Source of the DNA: Bradyrhizobium betae
Lineage (GTDB): Bacteria > Pseudomonadota > Alphaproteobacteria > Rhizobiales > Xanthobacteraceae
Length of the DNA: 64,000 nucleotides
Direction of reading: 5' to 3'
Assembly: GCF_004123905.1 (NCBI RefSeq)
Contig: NZ_MZXW01000016.1
Span: 372,001-436,000 of the forward strand
Translations under genes and position numbers: made by a program
In this document: positions 10,389 through 18,945 of the stretch, piece after piece
Layout of the letters: the number at the start of each line of letters is the position of its first letter
Numbering within the stretch: position 1 is the stretch's first letter
Notes under the pieces: model-generated
The model's input: only the letters and a program-made list of their open reading frames with translations
Databases searched by the model: none
What the model was told of the DNA's origin: nothing

Positions 10389-11221
10389 CCACGCGTATCG
10401 ACACCCGTTTCGCTGAATTGAAGAAAGAGGGCCGCGCGGCCTTCGTCACCTATGTGATGGCCGGCGATCCCGATCTCTCGACGTCGCTCGAGATCGTCAA
10501 GGCGCTGCCCAAGGCAGGCTCCGACGTCATCGAACTCGGCATTCCCTTCACCGATCCGATGGCTGATGGTCCCTCGATTCAGGCGGCAGGTCTGCGCGCG
10601 CTCAAGAACGGCATGACCTTGAAGAAGACGCTGGACCTCGTGCGCGGCTTCCGCAAGGACGACAATTTCACGCCGCTGGTGCTGATGGGCTATTACAATC
10701 CGATCTACATTTACGGCGTCGACAAGTTTTTGGCTGATGCGAAGACGGCCGGCGTCGACGGCCTGATCATCGTCGATTTGCCGCCGGAGGAAGACGACGA
10801 GCTCTGCATTCCTGCGCTGAAGGCGGGCCTGAACTTCATTCGCCTCGCGACCCCGACCACCGACGACAAGCGCCTGCCGGCGGTGCTCGCGAACACATCG
10901 GGCTTTGTCTATTACGTCTCTATCGCCGGCATCACCGGTGCAGCCGCGGCGGACGCGAATGCCGTCGGTGAAGCCGTCGCGCGCATCAAGCGGCATACCA
11001 AGCTGCCGATCTGCGTTGGTTTTGGCATCCGCACGCCGGAGGCGGCGCGCGCCATTGCCGAGAAGGCCGATGGTTCGGTGGTCGGCACCGCGCTGGTCGA
11101 TGCGCTCAAGAACAGCCTCGATGCCGAGGGCCGCGTGACCGCCAAAACCGTTAACGCCGTCGCCGAGCTGACGGCGGCCCTGGCCCAGGGCGTCAAGGGC
11201 GCGCAACAGGCGGCCGGATAG
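10385..11221 (+). CDS. trpA: Tryptophan synthase alpha chain
   Basis: Cleaves indole-3-glycerol phosphate and passes indole through a tunnel to TrpB. A TIM barrel of 278 aa. The catalytic Glu is in [17 protein letters not shown] and the second acid in [11 protein letters not shown]. Phosphate binding is by [11 protein letters not shown]. The start is a GTG inside the trpB stop region (GTGA), a 4-nt overlap. 110 bp then separate it from accD. Confidence 0.97.
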
Positions 11222-11331
11222 GCCACAATTCCGCTGCTCGGGCGGGCGACACGGCGGCTTGCCGGGCAGGGGCCCGGCCGCCATATATTCCTTCAGGCGG
11301 TCCCTTGGGGGTTCGCACATCGGAGCAAACC

Positions 11332-12273
11332 ATGAACTGGCTTACCAATGTGGTCCGGCCGAAGATCCGCAACATGCTGCGGCGGGAGACGCCGGAGAAT
11401 CTGTGGATCAAGTGCCCGGATTCCGGACAGCTCGTGTTCTACAAGGACGTCGAGGCCAACCAGTTCGTTATCCCCGGCTCGAACTACCACATGCGCATGG
11501 GTGCGGTGGCGCGTCTGAAGTCGATCTTCGACAACGAGACCTGGTTCGATGTGGCACTGCCTGATGTCACGCCCGATCCGCTCAAGTTTCGCGACGAGAA
11601 AAAATACGTCGACCGCATCAAGGACGCGCGTGCGCGCACCAACCTCAATGACGCGATCAAGGTCGGCTACGGCAAGCTCGAAGGCGCCGCCGTCGTCGTC
11701 GCCGTGCAGGATTTCGATTTCATGGGCGGCTCGCTCGGCATGGCCGCGGGCGAAGCCATTGTGCGCGGGCTGGAGCTCGCGGTCGAGAAGAAGTCGCCGT
11801 TCATCGTGTTCGCGGCATCGGGCGGCGCGCGCATGCAGGAAGGCATCTTGTCGCTGATGCAGATGCCGCGCACCACCGTTGCTGTGCAGATGCTGCGCGA
11901 GGCAAAACAGCCCTACATCGTCGTGCTGACCAACCCGACGACCGGCGGCGTCACCGCGTCCTACGCGATGCTCGGCGACGTGCAGATCGCCGAGCCCGGT
12001 GCGCTCATTGGCTTTGCCGGTGCGCGCGTGATCGAGCAGACCATCCGCGAGAAATTGCCGGAAGGTTTCCAGCGCGCCGAATATCTGAAGGACCACGGCA
12101 TGGTCGACATGGTCGTGCATCGCCACGAACTGCGTCCGACCCTGGCGCGGCTCTGCCGCCTGCTGACCAAGGCGCCGGCGCAGGAGGGGGCGTCGAAATC
12201 GGTGCAGCCGGTCGTCAGCCCGACGCAGATCGTATCGGCCGCTGAGACGGCGCCGGCTGCGCCCCACGCGTGA
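11332..12273 (+). CDS. accD: Acetyl-CoA carboxylase carboxyltransferase subunit beta, zinc ribbon degenerate
   Basis: A 313-aa subunit that, with AccA, transfers carboxyl from biotin to acetyl-CoA to make malonyl-CoA. The crotonase-like core is intact ([19 protein letters not shown], then [10 protein letters not shown] and [14 protein letters not shown]). The N-terminal zinc ribbon is not: E. coli uses four cysteines (C27, C30, C46, C49), while the aligned residues here are Cys28, Ser31, Ile47 and Ser50. Zinc binding is therefore unlikely. I recall similar loss in other rhizobial AccD proteins. The last 30 residues are Ala/Pro-rich. Its stop overlaps folC by GTGA. Confidence 0.95.
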   Translation: MNWLTNVVRPKIRNMLRRETPENLWIKCPDSGQLVFYKDVEANQFVIPGSNYHMRMGAVARLKSIFDNETWFDVALPDVTPDPLKFRDEKKYVDRIKDARARTNLNDAIKVGYGKLEGAAVVVAVQDFDFMGGSLGMAAGEAIVRGLELAVEKKSPFIVFAASGGARMQEGILSLMQMPRTTVAVQMLREAKQPYIVVLTNPTTGGVTASYAMLGDVQIAEPGALIGFAGARVIEQTIREKLPEGFQRAEYLKDHGMVDMVVHRHELRPTLARLCRLLTKAPAQEGASKSVQPVVSPTQIVSAAETAPAAPHA

Positions 12274-13613
12274 ACGCCCCCTCTGACAGCGCGAAGCCGT
12301 CGCTCGGTGAATTGATCGGGCGGCTGTCGGCCCTGCATCAGAAGCGCATCGATCTCGGGCTGGAGCGGATGCAGCGCCTGCTCGAGCGGCTCGGCCACCC
12401 CGAACGCAAGCTGCCGCCGGTGATCCACGTCGCCGGCACCAACGGCAAGGGTTCGACCGTTGCCTATCTGCGCGCAACGCTGGAGGCCGCCGGCCTGCGC
12501 GTGCATGCCTACACCTCGCCGTATCTCGTCCGCATCAACGAATGTTTCCGGCTCGGCCGCGTCGGCGGTGGCGTGCTCGTTGGCGACGACGAGTTGTACG
12601 CTGCGCTGGAAGAGGTCGAGCGCGTCAATGCGGGCGAGGCCGCGACCGTCTTCGAGCTGAAGACTGCCGCTGCCTTTCATCTCTTCGCGCAGAACCCGGC
12701 CGATGCGGTGCTGCTCGAAGTCGGCCTCGGCGGCAGGCTCGATTCGACCAATGTGGTCGACACGCCGGCGGCCTGCGTGATCACGCCTGTCAGCATGGAC
12801 CACATGGACTTCCTCGGCGATACGTTGACGTCGATCGCCGGCGAGAAGGCCGCGATCATCAAGCGCGGCGTGCCCGTGATTTGCGCCGAGCAGACAGGCG
12901 AAGCGATGGCCGTGATCGAGACGCAGGCCAAGCGCATGCGCGCGCCGCTGTTTGCCGCGAACGAGAGCTGGCACATCAATGTCGAGCACGGGCGTCTGGT
13001 CTATTCGGACGATCGCGGGTTGATGGATCTCACCGCCCCGCGCCTGTTCGGCCGCCATCAGTTCGACAATGCCGGCTTGGCGATCGCGACGCTGCGGGCG
13101 ATTCCGGCGTTCAAGGTCAACCAGGCGGCCTTCGAGGCCGGCATCGTCGGCGCCGAATGGCCGGCGCGGATGCAGCGCCTCACCTCGGGAGAGTTGCTCG
13201 GCTGGGGGCCGCAGGGCAGCGAGATCTGGCTCGACGGCGGTCACAATGCCGAAGGCGGCCGCGTTGTGGCGGCTGCGCTCGGCGATCTCGAAGAGCGGGT
13301 GTCGCGGCCGCTGGTGGTGATCGCTGGCATGATGGCCAACAAGGACCCGCAGGCGTTTCTCGCCAATTTCGCCGGCCTCACCCGTCACATCATCGCGGTG
13401 CCGATCCCCGGCACCGAGGCCGCGATGCCGGTCGATCGCCTTGCGGACGCCGCGCGCAGCCTCGGCATGCGCGTCGAAACCGTGCCCGGGATCGAGGTTG
13501 CGCTGCGGGCTCTGTCGAAGCTTGCCTATGAGGTGCCGCCGCGCATTTTGATCACCGGCTCGCTCTATCTGGCCGGCCACGTGCTGGGGCTGAACGGCAC
13601 GCCTCCTGCATGA
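12270..13613 (+). CDS. folC: Bifunctional folylpolyglutamate synthase / dihydrofolate synthase
   Basis: Adds glutamate to dihydropteroate and to folates. A 447-aa Mur-ligase-fold ATPase. The P-loop is [14 protein letters not shown], the Mg/ligase region [15 protein letters not shown] is clear, and the second domain begins near [22 protein letters not shown] is the C-terminal substrate loop. The start is a GTG overlapping the accD stop. accD-folC adjacency is the common arrangement in proteobacteria. Confidence 0.95.
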   Translation: MNAPSDSAKPSLGELIGRLSALHQKRIDLGLERMQRLLERLGHPERKLPPVIHVAGTNGKGSTVAYLRATLEAAGLRVHAYTSPYLVRINECFRLGRVGGGVLVGDDELYAALEEVERVNAGEAATVFELKTAAAFHLFAQNPADAVLLEVGLGGRLDSTNVVDTPAACVITPVSMDHMDFLGDTLTSIAGEKAAIIKRGVPVICAEQTGEAMAVIETQAKRMRAPLFAANESWHINVEHGRLVYSDDRGLMDLTAPRLFGRHQFDNAGLAIATLRAIPAFKVNQAAFEAGIVGAEWPARMQRLTSGELLGWGPQGSEIWLDGGHNAEGGRVVAAALGDLEERVSRPLVVIAGMMANKDPQAFLANFAGLTRHIIAVPIPGTEAAMPVDRLADAARSLGMRVETVPGIEVALRALSKLAYEVPPRILITGSLYLAGHVLGLNGTPPA

Positions 13614-13618
13614 GTTCT

Positions 13619-13764
13619 CGTGTCCCGGACGCGGTGCAGCGTGCAACGCTGCTCCGCAGAGCCGGGACCCAGAAGCCAGATGGACCCCCGGCTATGCAGC
13701 GGCACCGCTCCTGGACGATGCTTCGCATCGCCCAGGGAAGCGCTGCGCTGCGTCCGGGGCACGA
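13619..13764. repeat. Inverted-ended intergenic element (about 146 bp)
   Basis: It begins CGTGTCCCGGACGCGGTGCA and ends GCGCTGCGTCCGGGGCACGA, near-perfect inverted ends. Inside are smaller hairpins (GATGCTTCGCATC) and CCGGGACCCAGAA. It shares its ends with the element at 22185-22324, so both belong to one dispersed family. No gene is inside. Confidence 0.65.
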
Positions 13765-13780
13765 TAGAGAGTGAGTGCCA

Positions 13781-14521
13781 ATGCGTTTTGCCACGATTGC
13801 CGATGTTCACGGAAACTATCTCGCGCTGGAGGCGGTGCTCGCCGACATCCGCACCCTTGGGATCACCGACATCGTCAATCTCGGCGACATGCTGAGCGGT
13901 CCGCTCGATGCGCGCCGGACCATCGAGATCCTGATGAAGCTCGATGCCGTGCATGTGCTCGGCAATCACGACCGCTATCTGCTCGACCGTCCGCCGGAGA
14001 AGATGGGCTCGTGGGACCGTCCCGCCCATGCGCAGCTCAACGCCGAGCACCTCGACTGGCTGGGCGCGCAGCCGATGACGCGCGTGTTTCGCGACCAGGT
14101 TTTCCTCTGCCACGCGACGCCTGGCAACGACGAAGTCTATTGGCTCGACACCGTACATCCCGACGGCACGGTGGCGCTATCGCCGCTCGACCGCATCGAG
14201 CAGTTCGCGGAAGGCATCACGCAATCTCTGATCCTCTGCGCCCACACCCATCTCGCCCGTGCCGTGCGCTTGCGCGACGGCAGGCTGGTGGTCAATCCCG
14301 GCAGTGTCGGCAGCCCCGGCTATCGCGATGTGGATCCGTTCCCGCATCTCGTCGAAGCCGGCACGCCGCACGCGCGCTACGCGATCCTCGAGCTGACGGA
14401 CGGTGCCTGGCAGGTCACGTTCCGCCACGTCGGGTACGACCACGAGACGATGGCCGCGCTCGCACGCCGCAACGATCAGCCGGAGCTGGCGAACGCGCTG
14501 GCGACGGGGTGGGTGAAGTAG
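13781..14521 (+). CDS. Metallophosphoesterase, YfcE/diadenosine-tetraphosphatase-like
   Basis: A 246-aa calcineurin-like phosphoesterase. All metal-binding blocks are present in order: DVHGNY (Asp8, His10), NLGDMLSGP, GNHD, CHATPG and CAHTHLAR with the final NPGSVGSP. It therefore should be an active two-metal phosphatase in the cytoplasm; the substrate is unknown. The start at 13781 follows a GTGAGTGCCA context; a GTG 6 nt upstream is possible. It is preceded by a repeat element, so it is probably not part of the accD-folC unit. Confidence 0.85.
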   Translation: MRFATIADVHGNYLALEAVLADIRTLGITDIVNLGDMLSGPLDARRTIEILMKLDAVHVLGNHDRYLLDRPPEKMGSWDRPAHAQLNAEHLDWLGAQPMTRVFRDQVFLCHATPGNDEVYWLDTVHPDGTVALSPLDRIEQFAEGITQSLILCAHTHLARAVRLRDGRLVVNPGSVGSPGYRDVDPFPHLVEAGTPHARYAILELTDGAWQVTFRHVGYDHETMAALARRNDQPELANALATGWVK

Positions 14522-14553
14522 CCGTATAACCATATAAAAAGGGGGAGCACACC

Positions 14554-14974
14554 ATGGACGACGAACACGTCTGGCAGCACGAATACGCCATCGAGACGTC
14601 GGCAACCGCCGAGACGATCTGGCGCATCTTTCGCGACGTACCCGGCTGGAAAAACTGGAATGCCGGCATCGAGCAGATCGACATCGACGGGCCGTTTTGC
14701 GGCCGGCACCTGGTTCACCATGAAGCCGCCCGGTGAGGAGGCGCTACGCTCGCAACTGGTCGAGGTTCGCGAGAATGCGTGCTTCGTCGACGAAACCCGG
14801 GTCGGCGATCTCGCCATCCTGGTCGCCCATCGCATCGAGTCGCTTGGACCGGCGCGCACGCGCATCGTTTACGCCGTCGATGCCCGAGGGCCGCAAGCGT
14901 CCGAGATCGGACCGGCCGTTGCGTCGGATTTTCCCGAGGTTCTCGCGAGCCTGGCCAAGCTCGCCGAGAAATAA
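14554..14974 (+). pseudogene. SRPBCC / polyketide-cyclase-like protein, broken by a 1-base frameshift
   Basis: Frame 1 gives MDDEHVWQHEYAIETSATAE, then a region reaching IDIDGPF, after which it loses homology-like character and stops at 14736. Frame 2 picks up in register with AAGTWFTMKPPGEEALRSQL and continues to ASLAKLAEK at 14974. Removing one T from the TTTT run at 14695-14698 restores a single SRPBCC-type protein of about 139 aa ending at 14974. The gene starts with a good GGGGGAGC ribosome-binding site. A homopolymer slip of this kind may be a real mutation, a sequencing error or, less likely, a programmed shift. Confidence 0.75.
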
Positions 14975-15000
14975 AGCGCTCGTCGGGCTACGCAAAACAA

Positions 15001-15025
15001 AACGGCCGGCGTGACGCCGGCCGTT
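15001..15025 (-). terminator. Terminator of trxA
   Basis: AACGGCCGGC (15001-15010) and GCCGGCCGTT (15016-15025) form a perfect 10-bp stem around GTGAC. Read on the minus strand the stem is followed by TTTGTTTTG. It lies 22 nt past the trxA stop. Confidence 0.85.
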
Positions 15026-15047
15026 GCACAAACTCAAAAGACGCGGA

Positions 15048-15368
15048 TCAGACCGCCGACGTGATCCACTGCTGGAGCTTCGCCTTCGGCGCCGCGCCGA
15101 CTTGGCGGGAGGCCATCTCGCCGCCCTTGAAGATCATCAGGGTCGGGATCGACATCACGCCATACTTCGACGCGGTCTTCGGGCTCTCGTCGACGTTGAG
15201 CTTCACGATCTTGACCTTGTCGCCCATCGCGCCGGCGATCTCGTCGAGGGCGGGTGCGATCATGCGGCAGGGGCCGCACCACTCCGCCCAGAAATCGACG
15301 ACGACGGGACCGTTCGCCTTGAGCACTTCGGCTTCGAAATCGGTATCAGAAACCTTGCCAACGGCCAT
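15048..15368 (-). CDS. trxA: Thioredoxin
   Basis: A 106-aa cytoplasmic thiol-disulphide reductase with the canonical WCGPC active site in [15 protein letters not shown]. The cis-proline is in [12 protein letters not shown]. Length and motifs match TrxA closely. It lies downstream of addA on the same strand, 67 nt away, and is closed by a strong terminator. Confidence 0.97.
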   Translation of the reverse strand: MAVGKVSDTDFEAEVLKANGPVVVDFWAEWCGPCRMIAPALDEIAGAMGDKVKIVKLNVDESPKTASKYGVMSIPTLMIFKGGEMASRQVGAAPKAKLQQWITSAV

Positions 15369-15435
15369 GGGAGTACCTCACTCGGTTGAAAGAATCGGCG
15401 CGACGTGGAATCGCGCCCGGGATCATGCCGTCAAC

Positions 15436-18400
15436 CTATGAACGGCCCCTTGCCGGGTCAAGGACGCTCACACTGAGATGAAGGGATGCCAGCGCCGCGT
15501 CCAGCGCGGGGGCTGAAATCTCCATATATTCAAGGGCCTCGGTCCAGAGCAGGACGGCCCGGATGGGCTTTTGGGGATAAAGCCGCACCAGCACCGCCCG
15601 GTACAGCGCGAGTTGCCGGACATAGACGGCAGGCGCGGCGGCCGCGCTCTTGGGCGCCGCCTGGTTGGTCTTGAAATCGACGATCAAAACCTCATCCGGA
15701 CGAACGACCAGCCGGTCGATCTGCCCCGACACCAGCGCCGGCGGCCGCCCCGCCCGGTCGAGCTTGCCGACGATGGCGACTTCCGCCCGGCTGCCGGCGG
15801 CAAACACCGGCGCAAAGCGCGGCTCGGCGATCAAAGCGAGCACCTTGTCGGCCAGCGCAGCGCGGTCAGCCTCGGTCCAGCCCGCGGCATTGCGCGCCAT
15901 GAACCCGAGCGCGGCCTCGCGCCGGCGCTCGGCGGCGATGTCAGGCAGCGATTGCAGCAGCCGGTGCACCAGCGTGCCGCGTTGCAGCGCCAGTGCGCGG
16001 GACTGGACCGATTCGCCTGATCGTACGCTGCGGCCTTCCTCGGCGGACTGGCCGGAGGGGCGCACCATATCGTCGTCGATGGTCTCGCGCGGCGCCGGCG
16101 TCCGCAGCCAGTCAGGCAGTGCGACCGACTGGTCCACGGACGTCGCAGGTGTGCCCAGTGCTGGGACATCCTCGGGACGAGCGAATCGGGTCACTTTGCC
16201 GAGCGGCGTCTCGATCGTCTCTTTGGCCAGGCCCGAGCCGGTGAGGCCGGTGTCGACCAGATCGTACCAGCTCAGCTTGCGGACCGTCTTCATGTTGCCG
16301 GGCATGCAGCCGCCGACGATCAGCCGGTCGGCCGCGCGCGTCATCGCGACATAGAGCAGGCGGCGATATTCGTCCTCGGTCTCGTCGATCATCGCCTTGC
16401 GCGCCTCGGCGACGGGCTTGGGATCGTCGGCCTTGCGCCCGGCCCAGACCACCACCTCGCCGCCATTGCCGCGCGGCACGTGGATCAGCCGGACTCGCTG
16501 CGAATCCGCGGGCGACGACGTGGTGTCGACCATGAATACGACCGAGGCTTCGAGGCCCTTGGCGCCGTGCACGGTCATCACCCGCACCTCGTCGCGCGAG
16601 ATCTCCATGTCGCGCTTCACCTCGGTGTCGGCCGAGCGCAGCCAGGCCATGAAGCCCTGCAGAGAGGCTGGTGCCTTGCGCTCGTAGTTCAGCGCCAGCT
16701 CCAGAAATTCGTCGAGCGCGTCATTGGCCTCATGGCCGAGCCGGCGCAGGATGCGCGCGCGCCCACCGTCGCCGCCGAGCAGCCAGGCGTAGAACGCGAA
16801 CGGTGTTTCCTCGCGCGCCCGCACCTCGCAGGCATCAAGCCGCCGCAGCACGGCGGCGAACTTCTCGCTTTCGGCAGCATGCTCACCGAGCGCGCGGCGC
16901 AGCGATCCCTTGCGACCATGGGCGAGCTGAAACAGATCGTCGTCATCGAGCCCGAACAGCGGGCTTTTCAGCGCCACCGCGAGCGCGAGATCGTCCTGCG
17001 GTAGCAGCAGCGCGTCCGCAAGGTTCATCAAATCGATGATGCCGATGTGCTCGGTCAGCTTGAGCCGGTCGGCGCCCGCGACCGGAACGTTGGCGTGCTT
17101 CAGCGCCTGGATCACGGCGTCGAACGCATTGCCGCGCCGGCGCACCAGGATCAGCATATCGCCATAGCGCAGCGGACGGCGCTCGCCTTCGTGCCCCGTC
17201 AGCGTGCCGCTCTCGACCAGCCGCTTGATCTCGGTCTGGATGCGGCGGGCAAGTTTGACTTCGGGGCTGGTGGCGGCAACGCCGTCGAACGGCGCGCGCC
17301 AGCCCTCGATCTCCTGCCGGTCGTCGGCGACTGCCAGGTCCCAGAGCTCGATCACGCTCGGGCCGGCATCGGCGAGCGCGTTGTGCAGGGGATGGCCGAT
17401 CTCGACCGAATGGATGCTCTTGTAGATCTCCTGCTCGCGGAAGACGTGGTCCACCGAATGCAGGATCGCGGCGCCCGAGCGGAACGAATAGGTGAAGGCG
17501 ACCGGATCGAACTTCAGACCGGCGGCGGTGAACTTGCGATGCAGCTCGCGCTTGCGGGCGTCGAATTCATGGGGGTCGGCGCCCTGGAACGAGAAGATCG
17601 ACTGTTTCTCGTCGCCGACCGCGAAGACGGTGCGGTTCAACCCCTCGCGTGCGCCTTCGCCCGCGGTGAATTCGGAGATGATATGCGCGACGATGTCCCA
17701 TTGCCGGGGGCTCGTGTCCTGCGCTTCGTCGATCAGCACGTGGTCGACGCCGCGGTCGAGCTTGTAATGCACCCAGCCCGAGGAGACGCGGTTGAGCATC
17801 GCCAGCGTCTTGTCGATGAGATCGTCGTAGTCGAGCAGCCCGCGCTCCTGCTTTTCTCGGCGGTAGTTCGCGGCAGCGGCGGTCGCGATGTGCAAGAGAG
17901 CCGCGGTGCGGTCGCGCATGGTGACCGCCCGGCGCTTCTCGATCAAACCGCCGAGGCGGGACGCCTCATTCTCGAACAGGCGCGCGACGGACGGATTGTT
18001 CTCACCGAACTTCCTGGTCAGCACCGCCTTGCGCGGCAGCTTATCGTCGGTGAGAAAAACGCCGAGATAGGCATCGACCTGCGCAGCGCCGGAAAACGCC
18101 TTTGCCTCGCGGAGCCGGCCGGCCTGGTCGTTGTCGGACTTGCTGCCATCCTCCAGCGCGAATGCGATGTCATCCCAGCGCGCTCGCGGCAGGTACGGGC
18201 CGTCGAGAATCTCCGTCTCGACGTCCTCGATGCGGTCGCTCGCGTTTACGCCGAGCACGGCCGCCATCTGTTCAGCCGCGGCGCCGGCGTTCCCGGCCTC
18301 GTCAGTCCAGGCCATGAAATGGTCGCGGCTGAGACAAGCCTCGCGCACGACCTCCTTGAAGGTGACGTCGGCAGCGCTTTCCATCGCGGTCAGCAGCGCG

Positions 18401-18945
18401 CGGCCGGTGACGCTCTGCGGATCGCGCGCAGCCTCGAGCAGCACCTTCAGATTGGCCCGCTCCATCATGTCGGTCTGGTCGCGCTCGTCGATCACAGAAA
18501 AGCGCGCCGGCACATTGGCCTCGAACGGAAACTGCTGGAGCAGGCGCGTGCACAGTGCGTGGATGGTCTGCACCTTCAATCCGCCCGGCGTCTCCAGCGC
18601 GCAGGCGAACAGCTTTCGCGCGTCGCGCCGCAATTTTCGATCAGGATGCGGGATGCCGACGGCGCGGATCGCGGCATCGAGCCCGGTATCATCCAGCGTC
18701 ACCCAATGGCCAAGCGTGGTGAACACGCGCTCGGCCATGTTGGCCGCAGCCGCCTTGGTGAAGGTGATGCAGAGGATCTTTTCCGGCGGCACGCCCGACA
18801 TCAGCAGGCGGATCACCCGCTGCACCAGCACATGCGTCTTGCCCGAGCCGGCATTCGCCGACACGAAGGCCGACGCGGTCGGATCGGACGCACGCGCCTG
18901 CCGCGCGCGGACCTCGTCGGGGATCGGACGCGGCAGCTTCACCAT
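15436..18945 (-). CDS. addA: Double-strand break repair helicase-nuclease AddA (alphaproteobacterial type)
   Basis: A 1169-aa subunit of the RecBCD-like AddAB enzyme that resects DNA ends and loads RecA. UvrD-type helicase motifs include the Walker A loop NAGSGKTHVLVQR (residues 31-43), the DEAQD box in LIDEAQDTSPRQW, and MTVHGAKGLEASVVF. The RecB-family nuclease at the C-terminus has SGQIDRLVVRPDEVLIVDFK, including the catalytic Asp and Lys. The ATG at 18945 overlaps the addB stop by 7 nt, so the two are coupled. A longer frame from 18978 lies wholly inside addB and is not needed. Confidence 0.95.
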   Translation of the reverse strand: MVKLPRPIPDEVRARQARASDPTASAFVSANAGSGKTHVLVQRVIRLLMSGVPPEKILCITFTKAAAANMAERVFTTLGHWVTLDDTGLDAAIRAVGIPHPDRKLRRDARKLFACALETPGGLKVQTIHALCTRLLQQFPFEANVPARFSVIDERDQTDMMERANLKVLLEAARDPQSVTGRALLTAMESAADVTFKEVVREACLSRDHFMAWTDEAGNAGAAAEQMAAVLGVNASDRIEDVETEILDGPYLPRARWDDIAFALEDGSKSDNDQAGRLREAKAFSGAAQVDAYLGVFLTDDKLPRKAVLTRKFGENNPSVARLFENEASRLGGLIEKRRAVTMRDRTAALLHIATAAAANYRREKQERGLLDYDDLIDKTLAMLNRVSSGWVHYKLDRGVDHVLIDEAQDTSPRQWDIVAHIISEFTAGEGAREGLNRTVFAVGDEKQSIFSFQGADPHEFDARKRELHRKFTAAGLKFDPVAFTYSFRSGAAILHSVDHVFREQEIYKSIHSVEIGHPLHNALADAGPSVIELWDLAVADDRQEIEGWRAPFDGVAATSPEVKLARRIQTEIKRLVESGTLTGHEGERRPLRYGDMLILVRRRGNAFDAVIQALKHANVPVAGADRLKLTEHIGIIDLMNLADALLLPQDDLALAVALKSPLFGLDDDDLFQLAHGRKGSLRRALGEHAAESEKFAAVLRRLDACEVRAREETPFAFYAWLLGGDGGRARILRRLGHEANDALDEFLELALNYERKAPASLQGFMAWLRSADTEVKRDMEISRDEVRVMTVHGAKGLEASVVFMVDTTSSPADSQRVRLIHVPRGNGGEVVVWAGRKADDPKPVAEARKAMIDETEDEYRRLLYVAMTRAADRLIVGGCMPGNMKTVRKLSWYDLVDTGLTGSGLAKETIETPLGKVTRFARPEDVPALGTPATSVDQSVALPDWLRTPAPRETIDDDMVRPSGQSAEEGRSVRSGESVQSRALALQRGTLVHRLLQSLPDIAAERRREAALGFMARNAAGWTEADRAALADKVLALIAEPRFAPVFAAGSRAEVAIVGKLDRAGRPPALVSGQIDRLVVRPDEVLIVDFKTNQAAPKSAAAAPAVYVRQLALYRAVLVRLYPQKPIRAVLLWTEALEYMEISAPALDAALASLHLSVSVLDPARGRS

